From NCBI GenBank assembly GCA_016196295.1, contig JACPYA010000081.1, positions 1 through 37,776 on the forward strand: a stretch of 37,776 nt of DNA, in the 5' to 3' direction. Below, piece after piece: positions 25,193 through 32,609 of this stretch. Within the stretch, counting starts at the first letter, position 1. Each line of letters begins with the position of its first letter. The notes under the pieces are model-generated. The model ran no database searches and was not told the DNA's origin. It saw nothing but the letters and a program-made list of their open reading frames with translations. The translations under genes were made by a program, and so were the position numbers. Source of the stretch: Candidatus Peregrinibacteria bacterium. Lineage in GTDB: Bacteria; Patescibacteriota; Gracilibacteria; Peribacterales; Peribacteraceae.

Positions 25193-26305
25193 ATGAAACG
25201 AACTCCTCGTATCTTCATTTTGGGGCTTACAGTAGCGGTTTTTGGATGCGCTCAGCAGGTGAACATCCCTTCAGACCTCCTCTCGCAGTTCCCGGAGGAG
25301 CACTCCGAGGCGAAAGACACATCCATCATGACCGATGATGCGATCATGCGACGCGTGCTGCAGGATTTTGGTCCCGTCGAGGCCATGCGCGTGATGCGCG
25401 AGGCAGCGGACGCAGCGGCGACGGAGTGTCACAATCGCGCGCACGAGCTGGGGCGGATGAGCTTCGAGGAATTTAGCGAGGGCGTCTTCACGCTCGTCAT
25501 CCCGGAGTGCCACTCCGGCTTCTACCACGGGGCGATCGAAGCGTACTTCCGCAAAAACGGCACGGCTCGACTTGCGCAAAACTTGCGGAAGATCTGCACG
25601 GAGAACCTCAACGGATTTTTCGCGCACCAATGTCTGCACGGCATCGGCCATGGCCTGATGGCGTGGTCGGACTACGCGCTTCCCGACGCGCTGGAGTACT
25701 GCAACTTGATTCCCGAGAGCGGCGGGCAGAGCTCGTGCCGTACCGGCGTCTTCATGGAAAATATCGTCGGATCCCTGAATGATTCCAAGCAAGCGGCACT
25801 CCTCGGGCACATTTCAACGTACGTGTCTGATGATCCCCACTACCCATGCACCGTCGTGAAAGACGAGTACAAGTACGACTGCTACTACCTCCAGACCGAT
25901 CGCATGTCCGACCTCGCGCAAGGCGATTTCGAGATCGTCACACGCAACTGCGAGGATGCGCCGGAGGAATACCGGCACGCATGCTTCCAGAGCATGGGCC
26001 GGACCATCAGCGGCATGTTCCGAGGAAATCCCGAGGAGGAACTGCGTGCGTGCAGCTTTGCCCTGGAGCGCGACCATCGCATCGAGTGCATGCTCGGCGC
26101 CGGCCAAGATACCTTTTGGGATCCCGGGGGCGAGGACCTCGCCCTCGCGTACTGCCAAGCAGTCCCGGCGGAGGAAGGACAAGCCGAATGCTATGCGATG
26201 ATCATCACTCGCTCTCGCGAGATTCTCTCCGAGGCGGAGCAGACACGATTCTGCAAAAATTTACCCCGCATCTACGTGACCGATTGTCTATCGCAAGAAT
26301 CCTAA
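25193..26305 (+). CDS. Cys/His-rich lipoprotein with repeated CH...HG motifs
   Basis: The 370-residue protein has a lipoprotein signal (RTPRIFILGLTVAVFGCAQQ, lipobox VFGC). The mature part contains about twenty Cys and three related motifs: ECHNRAHELGR near residue 78, ECHSGFYHGAIEAYF near 105 and QCLHGIGHGLMAW near 146. Paired Cys follow (RKICTENLNGFFAHQC; YPCTVVKDEYKYDCYY; RNCEDAPEEYRHAC). The spacing suggests a disulfide-rich helical repeat fold with a His-lined metal or haem site; no c-type haem CxxCH is seen. I know of similar unannotated proteins in CPR genomes but no function. Neighbours are a thioredoxin fusion and a cupredoxin. Confidence 0.75.
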   Translation: MKRTPRIFILGLTVAVFGCAQQVNIPSDLLSQFPEEHSEAKDTSIMTDDAIMRRVLQDFGPVEAMRVMREAADAAATECHNRAHELGRMSFEEFSEGVFTLVIPECHSGFYHGAIEAYFRKNGTARLAQNLRKICTENLNGFFAHQCLHGIGHGLMAWSDYALPDALEYCNLIPESGGQSSCRTGVFMENIVGSLNDSKQAALLGHISTYVSDDPHYPCTVVKDEYKYDCYYLQTDRMSDLAQGDFEIVTRNCEDAPEEYRHACFQSMGRTISGMFRGNPEEELRACSFALERDHRIECMLGAGQDTFWDPGGEDLALAYCQAVPAEEGQAECYAMIITRSREILSEAEQTRFCKNLPRIYVTDCLSQES

Positions 26306-26342
26306 AACGTTAGGTGCGGGGCTTGCCGCGGGTGTACGTTTC

Positions 26343-26515
26343 TGATGCGTCTACGCGATTCAAAACAGGCATACTTGGTCTATATTTTCTTGGTAGCGGC
26401 GCAGCGATACTTGTCCGGCGAAGTCCGCCTTAGGCGGACGAAGCCGGATCGCTCCGCCGCCATTAGGGATGCAAGGAGCAACCAAAGTATCTTGCATATC
26501 GCGAAGCCGTATGAT
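26343..26515. mobile_element. MITE-like palindromic element, copy 2 (173 bp)
   Basis: Left end TGATGCGTCTACGCGATTCA and right end ATCGCGAAGCCGTATGAT match the ends of the other copies. The core palindrome GTCCGCC-TTA-GGCGGAC is flanked by CCGGCGAA/CGAAGCCGG, in reverse orientation to copies 1 and 3. It fills most of the gap between the Cys/His-rich lipoprotein and the cupredoxin gene. Confidence 0.8.
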
Positions 26516-26532
26516 TGTCTATCGAAGGAATC

Positions 26533-26922
26533 ATGAAGCTCCCCCGCCTCGCCATCCTCGGCATCTTCGTCGTCGCGGCTGCAAGCATGGGGACCTACAT
26601 CGGCCGGGGGAATCTGGAGCTGAATATTCTGAACCCCGTGAAAGATCGCAAAGAGATTCAGATGATCCCGGAGGGATTTGATCCGAAAGAAGTGAATCTC
26701 TACGAAGGCAATGACGTCTGCTTCGTGAATGCCGACACCGTGGAGCGCTGGCCCGCGAGCAACATCCACCCCACGCATGGCATCTACCCGGAGTTCGACC
26801 CGAAAGGACCTGTGGCCGTGGGAGAGGAGTGGTGCTTCACGTTCGAGCTCCCCGGCATCTGGCGCTTCCACGATCATCTCCTCCCGCAGTTTTCCGGGAT
26901 CGTGACCGTGAAAGACAAGTGA
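26533..26922 (+). CDS. Cupredoxin-like exported protein
   Basis: The 129-residue protein has an N-terminal hydrophobic signal or anchor (LAILGIFVVAAASMGTYIG) and a plastocyanin-like beta-sandwich. Visible are IQMIPEGFDPKEVNLYEGNDVCFVNAD, then SNIHPTHGIYPEFDP, then GEEWCFTFELPGIWRFHDHLLPQFSGIVTV. Candidate copper ligands are the His of NIHPTHG and the FHDH cluster; the classical C-x-n-H-x-n-M pattern is not fully clear, and two Cys (VCF, WCF) may form a disulfide. It probably binds copper outside the membrane. The start follows immediately after the MITE-like element, and the gene below begins two bases after its stop. Confidence 0.82.
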   Translation: MKLPRLAILGIFVVAAASMGTYIGRGNLELNILNPVKDRKEIQMIPEGFDPKEVNLYEGNDVCFVNADTVERWPASNIHPTHGIYPEFDPKGPVAVGEEWCFTFELPGIWRFHDHLLPQFSGIVTVKDK

Positions 26923-26924
26923 TC

Positions 26925-27074
26925 ATGAAAAAATCCGCGAAATCCTCGGCCGAGAAAAAAACCGCGCCGGAGAAGCGCAGAGAAATCCTCGAGACATCGA
27001 TCGATAAACTGAGCGCCCTCGCGAAGAAACTGCCCAGCGGAAAGGAGCTGCCGCCACGATACGAACAGGCGTAG
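26925..27074 (+). CDS. Small basic hypothetical protein, 49 aa
   Basis: A Lys/Ala-rich small protein (MKKSAKSSAEKKTAPEKRRE, then ILETSIDKLSALAKKLPSGK) with one likely helix and no signal peptide. It starts two bases after the cupredoxin stop (TGA-TC-ATG), so co-translation with the cupredoxin is likely. Not recognised; the Lys-rich N-terminus could bind nucleic acid, but this is only composition. Confidence 0.55.
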   Translation: MKKSAKSSAEKKTAPEKRREILETSIDKLSALAKKLPSGKELPPRYEQA

Positions 27075-27138
27075 GTTCTGAGAGCACGTAGAACCAATTT
27101 CTTCTCTTCATGGAGAGGAAATAGAGATGGTAACCAAA

Positions 27139-27611
27139 GACCCTCTCCCTAACCCTCTCCCTTTGCGAAGGGAGAGGGACGTAGGCTCCGAGCATGAACA
27201 AGATTGTGCTTGGCAAAAGATCGAAACGCACTCTGTGGAGGGCGAAATCTCTCCGCAAAAGAAGCACTCGTCCAGAGATTATTCTCTGGGAAAAATTACG
27301 CTGTCATCGCTTGCGAGGATTGAAATTTCGGAGACAAGTGCCCATTGGGAAATTCATCGTGGATTTTTACTGCCACGAACATCGATTGGTTGTGGAAGTG
27401 GATGGTCTAGCCCATGAACTGCTACACAAGAAAAAAGACAAAGATCGCGATCAATTACTTCAACGAGCAGGCTATAAAGTTCTTCGAATCCCAAACAATC
27501 ATGTCTATCAATGCCTTGATGGGGCTCTTTTTAGAATTGCACATGCTTGTGAGAAAAATGCTGAAGCAATTCCCTCCCCCTCCACAGAGGGGGAGGGTTA
27601 GGGAGGGAGGT
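27139..27611. mobile_element. DUF559 gene unit B with terminal inverted repeats
   Basis: Left end 27139-27161 carries CCCTCTCCCTAACCCTCTCC and folds with GGGAGAGGG at 27170-27178. Right end 27589-27612 carries GGGGGAGGGTTAGGGAGGGA and is its near reverse complement. The 5-base CCAAA occurs directly outside both ends (27134-27138 and 27612-27616), a possible target-site duplication. Only a DUF559 gene lies inside. The layout equals unit A at 139-622, including 15 bases between hairpin and ATG. Confidence 0.65.
27194..27601 (+). CDS. DUF559 domain protein, second copy
   Basis: The 135-residue DUF559 protein is homologous to the one at 187-651. It has RSTRPEIILWEKLRCHRLRG, LKFRRQVPIGKFIVDFYCHE, LVVEVDGLAHE and GYKVLRIPNNHV. 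The catalytic-type residues (D of VDF, E and D of EVDG) are kept. The tail PSPSTEGEG and the stop are encoded by the right inverted repeat. The two copies differ substantially in sequence, so they are not a recent duplication; the shared architecture must be older or independently acquired. Function unknown, nuclease fold inferred. Confidence 0.82.
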   Translation: MNKIVLGKRSKRTLWRAKSLRKRSTRPEIILWEKLRCHRLRGLKFRRQVPIGKFIVDFYCHEHRLVVEVDGLAHELLHKKKDKDRDQLLQRAGYKVLRIPNNHVYQCLDGALFRIAHACEKNAEAIPSPSTEGEG

Positions 27612-27687
27612 CCAAACAAAAAAATTTAGCTTCCACGAATCCATGTAATTCTCTCATCGTAACGCCACCAGCCTTCGCTCTGCGGAG

Positions 27688-28587
27688 CTATGGCTGGCAG
27701 GCCACGTCATCTCCTTTGATCCAACAAATCCGTTCATCATACTTCCACCACGTGACTTGCCGCTTCGCGTACTGGCGCGTCTTTGCAGAGATCATCTCTG
27801 CGAGCGCTCCCCGATCGATGTGTCCTGATGCAATCGCAGCGACGATCTCGCGGTAGCCGTGGCTCTTCATCGCGGGGTCGGATGCGCGGTAGCCGCGCGC
27901 GAGCAATCCTTCCACTTCTTCGATCCATCCGCTCTCGATCATCTGCCGCGTGCGGATGTTGATCCGCTCGACGAGCTTTTCACGAGGCCAACGAATGCCG
28001 AAGATCAGCAGATCGTACGGAGATCTCTCCATCCGCTTGAGGGTACTTGGCTTGTCGCCCGTGAGGAGCGCGATCTCGAGCGCGCGGACGACGTAGGGTT
28101 TGTTCTTCGGGTCAATGCCGATGGCGCTATCGGGATCGACGTCCGCAAGCTTTCGATGGAGGCGGGCCGCCCCGAGCTCGGCGTACTCTCGCTCGAGCTT
28201 CGCGCGCAGGCCCGAGTCGAAGGGAAGCGGCTGGAGCCCGTCGATCACGGCACTGACGTAGAGCATCGAGCCGCCGACGAGAAGCGGTATCGCTCCCCTG
28301 CTCTGGATGTCCTCGATGGCGCGCAGCGCTTCTTGTTGATACCACGCAATCGTCACGTCTTCGCGGGGATCTTTCAGATCGAAGAGATGATGGGGAATGC
28401 CTTGCATCTCCTCCGAGCGAACCTTCGCCGTGCCGATGTCGAGGAACCGATAGAGCTGACGCGAATCCGCATTGATGATCTCCGCGGGCTTGCCGAGCGC
28501 GCCTATGCGCTCTGCGAGGGCGATCGAGAGCGCGGTCTTCCCGCTCGCGGTCGGCCCCACGAGCACGATGAGCGGTTTCTGCGACAC
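27688..28587 (-). CDS. miaA: tRNA dimethylallyltransferase MiaA
   Basis: The enzyme adds dimethylallyl to A37 of tRNAs reading UNN codons. Motifs are P-loop [24 protein letters not shown], then [19 protein letters not shown], then [26 protein letters not shown] and the C-terminal [14 protein letters not shown] and [15 protein letters not shown]. The GTG at 28587 gives 299 residues and begins [13 protein letters not shown], typical of the family. The frame is open upstream to an ATG at 28722, adding 45 Ser/Arg-rich residues not expected in MiaA. The A37 modification would apply to tRNAs whose anticodon ends in A, such as the tRNA-Phe in this window. Confidence 0.93.
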   Translation of the reverse strand: MSQKPLIVLVGPTASGKTALSIALAERIGALGKPAEIINADSRQLYRFLDIGTAKVRSEEMQGIPHHLFDLKDPREDVTIAWYQQEALRAIEDIQSRGAIPLLVGGSMLYVSAVIDGLQPLPFDSGLRAKLEREYAELGAARLHRKLADVDPDSAIGIDPKNKPYVVRALEIALLTGDKPSTLKRMERSPYDLLIFGIRWPREKLVERINIRTRQMIESGWIEEVEGLLARGYRASDPAMKSHGYREIVAAIASGHIDRGALAEMISAKTRQYAKRQVTWWKYDERICWIKGDDVACQP

Positions 28588-28850
28588 GTTCAGATGCTCA
28601 GCAGTTAGCCGCGAAGCTTCTCGTACGTCTATCGAATTGTCGAGCGGACGCAGTCCGCGAGACCTTGAGCTGACATTGCTGGAGGAACGGGTTTTTAAGA
28701 ATCTGGCTTGCATAAGAGACAATCATGCCGAATGGTTAAGTGAACTCGACATGCTGCGTCACTCCATTTCACCACATTATTTTTGGAATGAACACTGCCG
28801 AATTTCCGAAAAAAAAGGTATGATAATCACGAAACTCGTTCCGAGATTTC

Positions 28851-28876
28851 CTAGCCCTAGCCCTAGCCCTAGCCCT
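28851..28876 (+). repeat. Tandem hexamer (CTAGCC)4 before clpP
   Basis: Four perfect CTAGCC units plus a partial one end 12 bases before the ATG at 28889. This is a microsatellite in the presumed clpP leader, between a TATGAT-like box (28819-28824) and the start codon. Confidence 0.85.
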
Positions 28877-28888
28877 CACCCAAGCCCT

Positions 28889-29536
28889 ATGCATCCGCTG
28901 ATTCAATCCGTCGCATCGAAGATCTCCCACGGGATGACTCCGATGAACTTCATCATCCCGACGGTCATCGAGAAGACCCAGTTCGGCGAACGCGTCTACG
29001 ACATCTACTCGCGCCTTCTGGAAGATCGCCTCGTGTTCATCGGCACCGCGATCAACGATGACGTCGCAAACTCGATCATCGCGCAGCTCCTCTTCCTCGA
29101 GAAAGAAGACGCGAAGAAAGACATCACGCTGTACGTGAACTCCCCGGGAGGCCAAGTGACTTCGACCCTCGCGATGTACGACACCATGCAGTACGTCCAG
29201 CCGAATATCTCCACGGTCTGTCTCGGCATGGCGGCCTCCGGCGCCGCGATCATCCTCATGGGCGGTGAGAAGGGCAAGCGGTTCGCGCTCCCCCACTCCG
29301 AGATCATGATCCACCAGCCCCTTGGGGGCACGGAGGGTCAGGCGACGGATATCGCGATCCACGCGGAGCACATCATCAAGACGAAGAACTTGCTCAATGA
29401 AATGATTGCCAAGCATACGGGCAAGAAGATCGACCAAGTGAAGCTCGACACCGAGCGCGACAAGTTCATGAGCGCCAAAGAAGCGCTCGACTACGGCCTC
29501 ATTGATCGCATCGTCGCGAAAGTGGAGAAGAAGTGA
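28889..29536 (+). CDS. clpP: ATP-dependent Clp protease proteolytic subunit ClpP
   Basis: The serine protease subunit forms a tetradecamer that degrades proteins delivered by ClpX or ClpA/C. It shows the family start [30 protein letters not shown], the oxyanion segment [15 protein letters not shown], catalytic Ser in [14 protein letters not shown], His in [14 protein letters not shown] and Asp in [19 protein letters not shown]. The ATG at 28889 gives 215 residues with an N-terminal extension ([15 protein letters not shown]). ATGs at 28934 or 28943 give 200 or 197 residues, closer to mature ClpP, so the extension may be a propeptide or untranslated. No clpX follows. Confidence 0.96.
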   Translation: MHPLIQSVASKISHGMTPMNFIIPTVIEKTQFGERVYDIYSRLLEDRLVFIGTAINDDVANSIIAQLLFLEKEDAKKDITLYVNSPGGQVTSTLAMYDTMQYVQPNISTVCLGMAASGAAIILMGGEKGKRFALPHSEIMIHQPLGGTEGQATDIAIHAEHIIKTKNLLNEMIAKHTGKKIDQVKLDTERDKFMSAKEALDYGLIDRIVAKVEKK

Positions 29537-29576
29537 GATTGATAGCGGATCTGGGTCTGTGGTAGAGTTCTATCTT

Positions 29577-29768
29577 ATGGAGATCCAGTTGCCCCGGCCC
29601 TTGCTCCGAGTTATCTCCTCCATGTCCACCGATTTGTCAGTTGCCTGCTTGCTCGCAATGATAGCAGCAGCGTATCAATACCAACTGCCTTTATTGACGG
29701 CATACGCAGGAAGTTTTATCATGTTCATGCTTATTGCATTGTGGTGTGAATTCTTCCTGGATATATGA
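29577..29768 (+). CDS. Small membrane protein, 63 aa
   Basis: Not recognised. MEIQLPRPLLRVISSMSTDL is followed by two hydrophobic segments (SVACLLAMIAAAYQYQLPLL and AYAGSFIMFMLIALWCEFFL). It is the first of three tiny genes. Its stop codon TGA overlaps the ATG of the next gene (ATGA at 29765-29768), which suggests translational coupling. Confidence 0.6.
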   Translation: MEIQLPRPLLRVISSMSTDLSVACLLAMIAAAYQYQLPLLTAYAGSFIMFMLIALWCEFFLDI

Positions 29769-29890
29769 ACCTCAATGAACTCTTAACTCTCGGCAATATC
29801 GCAGCAAGCCTTCTCGCAATCGCGTTCTCGCTGACATTGCTCGTTGGAATTCTCCTGCACAAAGACCGACGACATCATCGGATGCATTGA
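29765..29890 (+). CDS. Very small single-span membrane protein, 41 aa
   Basis: The frame reads MNLNELLTLGNIAASLLAIA, then FSLTLLVGILLHKDRRHHRMH, then TGA. It has one clear transmembrane helix (about residues 11-32) and a basic, His-rich tail of about ten residues (KDRRHHRMH). It starts in an ATGA overlap with the previous gene and ends ten bases before the next ATG, a layout typical of co-translated genes. Not recognised. Confidence 0.6.
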   Translation: MNLNELLTLGNIAASLLAIAFSLTLLVGILLHKDRRHHRMH

Positions 29891-29900
29891 TAAATTTAAA

Positions 29901-30182
29901 ATGATCTTTAATGCAGGACATTGTGTTACCTTAAAGGTCATGACATTTGATCCGCCCGAAAAAGTTTTCGTTGATTGCACGGAAGAACAAGACGCACTGG
30001 TCGCAATTCCTGTTAGTGTCAAAAATCACCTCGATCGATTGGTTGAACAACATGGACGAGGAATATTGAAAACCATTGCAGATCGCGCCACGGCAGCAGG
30101 AAGAGTGCAGTACCTTGAAGGTGGTCGAGGAACTATTCCCATGGCTTTCATTCAGCCTGAAGATCTCCTAGCGAATAAATAG
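29901..30182 (+). CDS. Hypothetical small protein, 93 aa
   Basis: Not recognised. The soluble protein has mixed composition (MIFNAGHCVTLKVMTFDPPE; FVDCTEEQDALVAIPVSVKNHLDRLVEQHGRGILKTIADRA). The start at 29901 avoids overlap with the 41-aa gene; the frame is open to 29844. It ends just before a bidirectional terminator and is the last of the three-gene set. It is more AT-rich than clpP. Confidence 0.55.
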   Translation: MIFNAGHCVTLKVMTFDPPEKVFVDCTEEQDALVAIPVSVKNHLDRLVEQHGRGILKTIADRATAAGRVQYLEGGRGTIPMAFIQPEDLLANK

Positions 30183-30188
30183 TCATTG

Positions 30189-30219
30189 AAAAAGCTCCCC
30201 ACTCTCGGGGAGCTTTTTT
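30189..30219. terminator. Bidirectional rho-independent terminator
   Basis: AAAAAGCTCCCC, loop ACTCTC, GGGGAGCTTTTTT. The symmetry gives a T-run on either strand, serving the 29577-30182 genes and the convergent DoxX-like gene that ends at 30229. Confidence 0.92.
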
Positions 30220-30228
30220 AAGCAACAT

Positions 30229-30696
30229 TCAATGTTTGTGCGAGTGATCTGTCCCGCAAGTGCACGAACCATCCGGTCCGCAGCAGCCGCAGGCACACCC
30301 GTGGCCGTGCTTGAGGACGAGGAAGAAGATGATGATCCAGATAAACGCGTTGATCGCAGCTCCCATCATGTCGCCACTCGGCGCATTCGTGAGAACGGGT
30401 TTGAGCATCATGCCGGCGGGAATGGAAGAGAGCGCGAGGCCCGTCGCCCACGTCGCGTAGTAGCGGTACATCCCGATCGTGAAGAGTCCGCCACCGACGA
30501 TCATGAGACCGGGGAGGATGTACGCCCAGATCATCCCGAGCGGTTCCAGGGGCCCAAGACCGTCTTGGGTCATCGCGCTGAACGCATCGAAATCCATGTA
30601 GAGGGCGATCCCATGGAAGAGGAGCGCGAGGCCGAAGCTCAGGCGCAAGAGAAAGCCAGCCACTCCTTTGGATGAATGCCAATTGACGTGGTACAT
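30229..30696 (-). CDS. DoxX-like membrane protein with Cys/His-rich tail
   Basis: The 155-residue protein has four hydrophobic segments in a DoxX-like pattern: GVAGFLLRLSFGLALLFHGIA, then MIWAYILPGLMIVGGGLFTIGMYRYYATW, then GLALSSIPAGMMLKPVL, then AINAFIWIIIFFLVLK. The last 26 residues (HGHGCACGCCGPDGSCTCG then TDHSHKH) hold six Cys and five His and look like a metal-binding tail. DoxX-family proteins often work in thiol/quinone redox or oxidant defence; the tail is not standard for the family. The copper-type gene at 26533 is the nearest candidate functional relation. Confidence 0.78.
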   Translation of the reverse strand: MYHVNWHSSKGVAGFLLRLSFGLALLFHGIALYMDFDAFSAMTQDGLGPLEPLGMIWAYILPGLMIVGGGLFTIGMYRYYATWATGLALSSIPAGMMLKPVLTNAPSGDMMGAAINAFIWIIIFFLVLKHGHGCACGCCGPDGSCTCGTDHSHKH

Positions 30697-30758
30697 AGGA
30701 AGGAAAATGGAAGGGGATAAACAACCCTATGCTGGTCCAGATGGAATCCTTGTACAAG

Positions 30759-30937
30759 TGATACGGCTTCGCGATATGAAAAATAATATGTTCTGTTCAC
30801 AAAAAAAGATCTATATCGGCGTAGCGATCCGACTTCGTCCGCGTAAGGCGGACTTCGCCGGACAAGTATCGCTACGCCGCTATAACGAAAAATATGGGCA
30901 CATCATCACGAATACTCACATCGCGGAGTCGCATGAT
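30759..30937. mobile_element. MITE-like palindromic element, copy 3 (179 bp)
   Basis: The best-preserved copy. The left end is TGATACGGCTTCGCGATATG; the right end (ending CGGAGTCGCATGAT) is its imperfect inverse. The core has perfect 11-bp arms GGCGTAGCGAT/ATCGCTACGCC around CGTCCGCGTAAGGCGGAC. An open frame passes through it into the GNAT gene, but that extension is probably not translated. Confidence 0.82.
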
Positions 30938-31012
30938 TTGTTCATAATTGGAGTCTCTCCGCAAGCCAAAAACGATAGGTTCACAATGGGCAGGGAGGCA
31001 TCCTTTGCTCGT

Positions 31013-31516
31013 ATGCAACTCATGACGCCTTCGGTCGAATACATTGAAAGCTATCGAAAAGCACTCGAGGAATTTGAGCGAGAGGGCACGGAAGGCTTTT
31101 GGACATCACTCGAACCTCCGGACAATCCAGAAGCGTTTGTTCAGTACATTCTGGATTTGCGTGAGGGAAAAGGATTGAGAGAGGGATGGGTGCCGGCAAG
31201 TATTTACTGGCTCGTGGACGGAGGCAAATTCATCGGACATGTGAGCATTCGTCACCGGTTGAACAAACGTCTCCGAGAATTTGGCGGTCATATTGGTTAC
31301 GCCATTCGCCCATCGAAACAGCAGAAAGGCTACGGGTCGAGCATTTTAGAAATGGCAATTCCAAAAGCACGAGAGCTGGGCATTGGCAGAGTGCTTGTGA
31401 CGTGTGACCCCGACAACATCGCGTCGCGGAAAATCATCGAGAAGAACGGCGGCTCATTGATGGAGCAAGGCACCGCGGACGGAAAACCGATCCTGCGCTT
31501 CTGGATCCAGCTCTGA
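31013..31516 (+). CDS. GNAT family N-acetyltransferase
   Basis: The 167-residue acetyltransferase begins MQLMTPSVEYIESYRKALEE, the usual beginning of the COG3981-type group. It shows PASIYWLVDGGKFIGHVSIRHRLN, the acetyl-CoA motif GHIGYAIRPSKQQKGYGSSIL (Q-x2-G-x-G/A) and VTCDPDNIASRKIIEKNGG. It transfers acetyl from acetyl-CoA to an amine; the substrate is unknown. The start at 31013 is chosen because the upstream frame (to 30668) translates the MITE-like element. AGGGAGG lies 14 bases upstream. It ends 25 bases before tgt on the same strand. Confidence 0.9.
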   Translation: MQLMTPSVEYIESYRKALEEFEREGTEGFWTSLEPPDNPEAFVQYILDLREGKGLREGWVPASIYWLVDGGKFIGHVSIRHRLNKRLREFGGHIGYAIRPSKQQKGYGSSILEMAIPKARELGIGRVLVTCDPDNIASRKIIEKNGGSLMEQGTADGKPILRFWIQL

Positions 31517-31541
31517 TCGATCCCTATGGTACCGTGTCGGC

Positions 31542-32609
31542 ATGTTTACACTCGATCGAGAGACGAAAGACGGGCGACGGGGGCGGATGAAGACCGCGCA
31601 CGGCACGTTGAACACACCCGCGTTCATGCCCGTCGCGACGGCGGGAGCGATGAAGGGGATCACGCATGAGGATCTGCAAACGCTCGGCGCGGAGATCCTG
31701 CTTTGCAACAGCTACCACCTGCACCTCCAACCGGGGGAAGCGATCGTCAGAGAGGCCGGCGGACTGCATTCTTTCATCGGCTGGGACGGACCCATGCTGA
31801 CGGACTCCGGCGGATTCCAAGTGTTTTCCCTGCGCGGAATCAGTGCCATCGGTGACGAAGGCGTTCGCTTCCAATCGCACCTGAACGGCGATCCCCTCTT
31901 TCTGGGGCCGCAAGAATCGATGGATATCCAGCACACACTCGGCGCGGACATCATCATGTGTTTCGACCAGTGCCCGCCCTCCACCGCGAAGCGCGCGGAG
32001 ATACAGGCCGCAGTCGATCGCACGCTCACGTGGGCGAACGCGTGCAAGAAGGCGCATGAGCAGCATCGAAGCAGCACCGGAAGTTCCCAGATGCTCTTTG
32101 GCATCGTGCAAGGAGGGCTCGAGCGCGATCTACGCGAGAAGTGCGCGGCAGAACTGACTGCGATGGGATTTGACGGCTATGCCGTGGGAGGGCTCGCGGT
32201 CGGCGAAACTCCCGAGGAGATGTACGGCGTGCTCGACGCAGTCTGTCCCCTGCTCCCGAAAGAGGCTCCACGCTACCTGATGGGCGTCGGACGGCTGGAT
32301 CAACTGAGGGAATCGGTACGACGGGGCGTCGATATGTTCGACTGCGTGCTGCCGATGCGCGAAGCGCGTCACGGCACTGTCTATCTCGGTAACGGACAAA
32401 AAATCCGCATCATGAAGAGCGAATACCTCCATGATCACGGCGTCCTGGACCCGGAGTCTCCCTCGCCCCTCAGCCGCACGCACAAGAAGAGCTTTCTCTG
32501 CCACCTGCTGCGCGCACACGAACGTCTCGGCGAAAAGATCGCATGTATGCAAAATTTGGGCGTGACCCTCGAAACGATGCGTACGGTCCAAAAGAGAATC
32601 GCCGAGTGA
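31542..32609 (+). CDS. tgt: tRNA-guanine transglycosylase, zinc site lost
   Basis: The 355-residue TIM-barrel enzyme exchanges the queuosine precursor for G34 in GUN-anticodon tRNAs. Core motifs are intact: MPVATAGAMKGI, LTDSGGFQVFSL, IIMCFDQCPPS (catalytic Asp region), GIVQGGLERDLR, YAVGGLAVGE and the nucleophile region FDCVLPMREARHGTVY. However the zinc motif C-x-C-x2-C is S306-P-S308-P-L-S311 (DPESPSPLS), and the fourth ligand His is Gln337 (MQNL in place of the usual EHNI or IHNL). All four ligands are therefore replaced. Length is slightly below the usual 370-385. The tgt stop lies at the edge of a palindrome. Confidence 0.94.
   Translation: MFTLDRETKDGRRGRMKTAHGTLNTPAFMPVATAGAMKGITHEDLQTLGAEILLCNSYHLHLQPGEAIVREAGGLHSFIGWDGPMLTDSGGFQVFSLRGISAIGDEGVRFQSHLNGDPLFLGPQESMDIQHTLGADIIMCFDQCPPSTAKRAEIQAAVDRTLTWANACKKAHEQHRSSTGSSQMLFGIVQGGLERDLREKCAAELTAMGFDGYAVGGLAVGETPEEMYGVLDAVCPLLPKEAPRYLMGVGRLDQLRESVRRGVDMFDCVLPMREARHGTVYLGNGQKIRIMKSEYLHDHGVLDPESPSPLSRTHKKSFLCHLLRAHERLGEKIACMQNLGVTLETMRTVQKRIAE

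Noticed and set aside
30668-31012. N-terminal 115-codon extension of the GNAT enzyme
   Set aside because: It overlaps the divergent DoxX-like start and translates the MITE-like element; the family begins at the Met at 31013.
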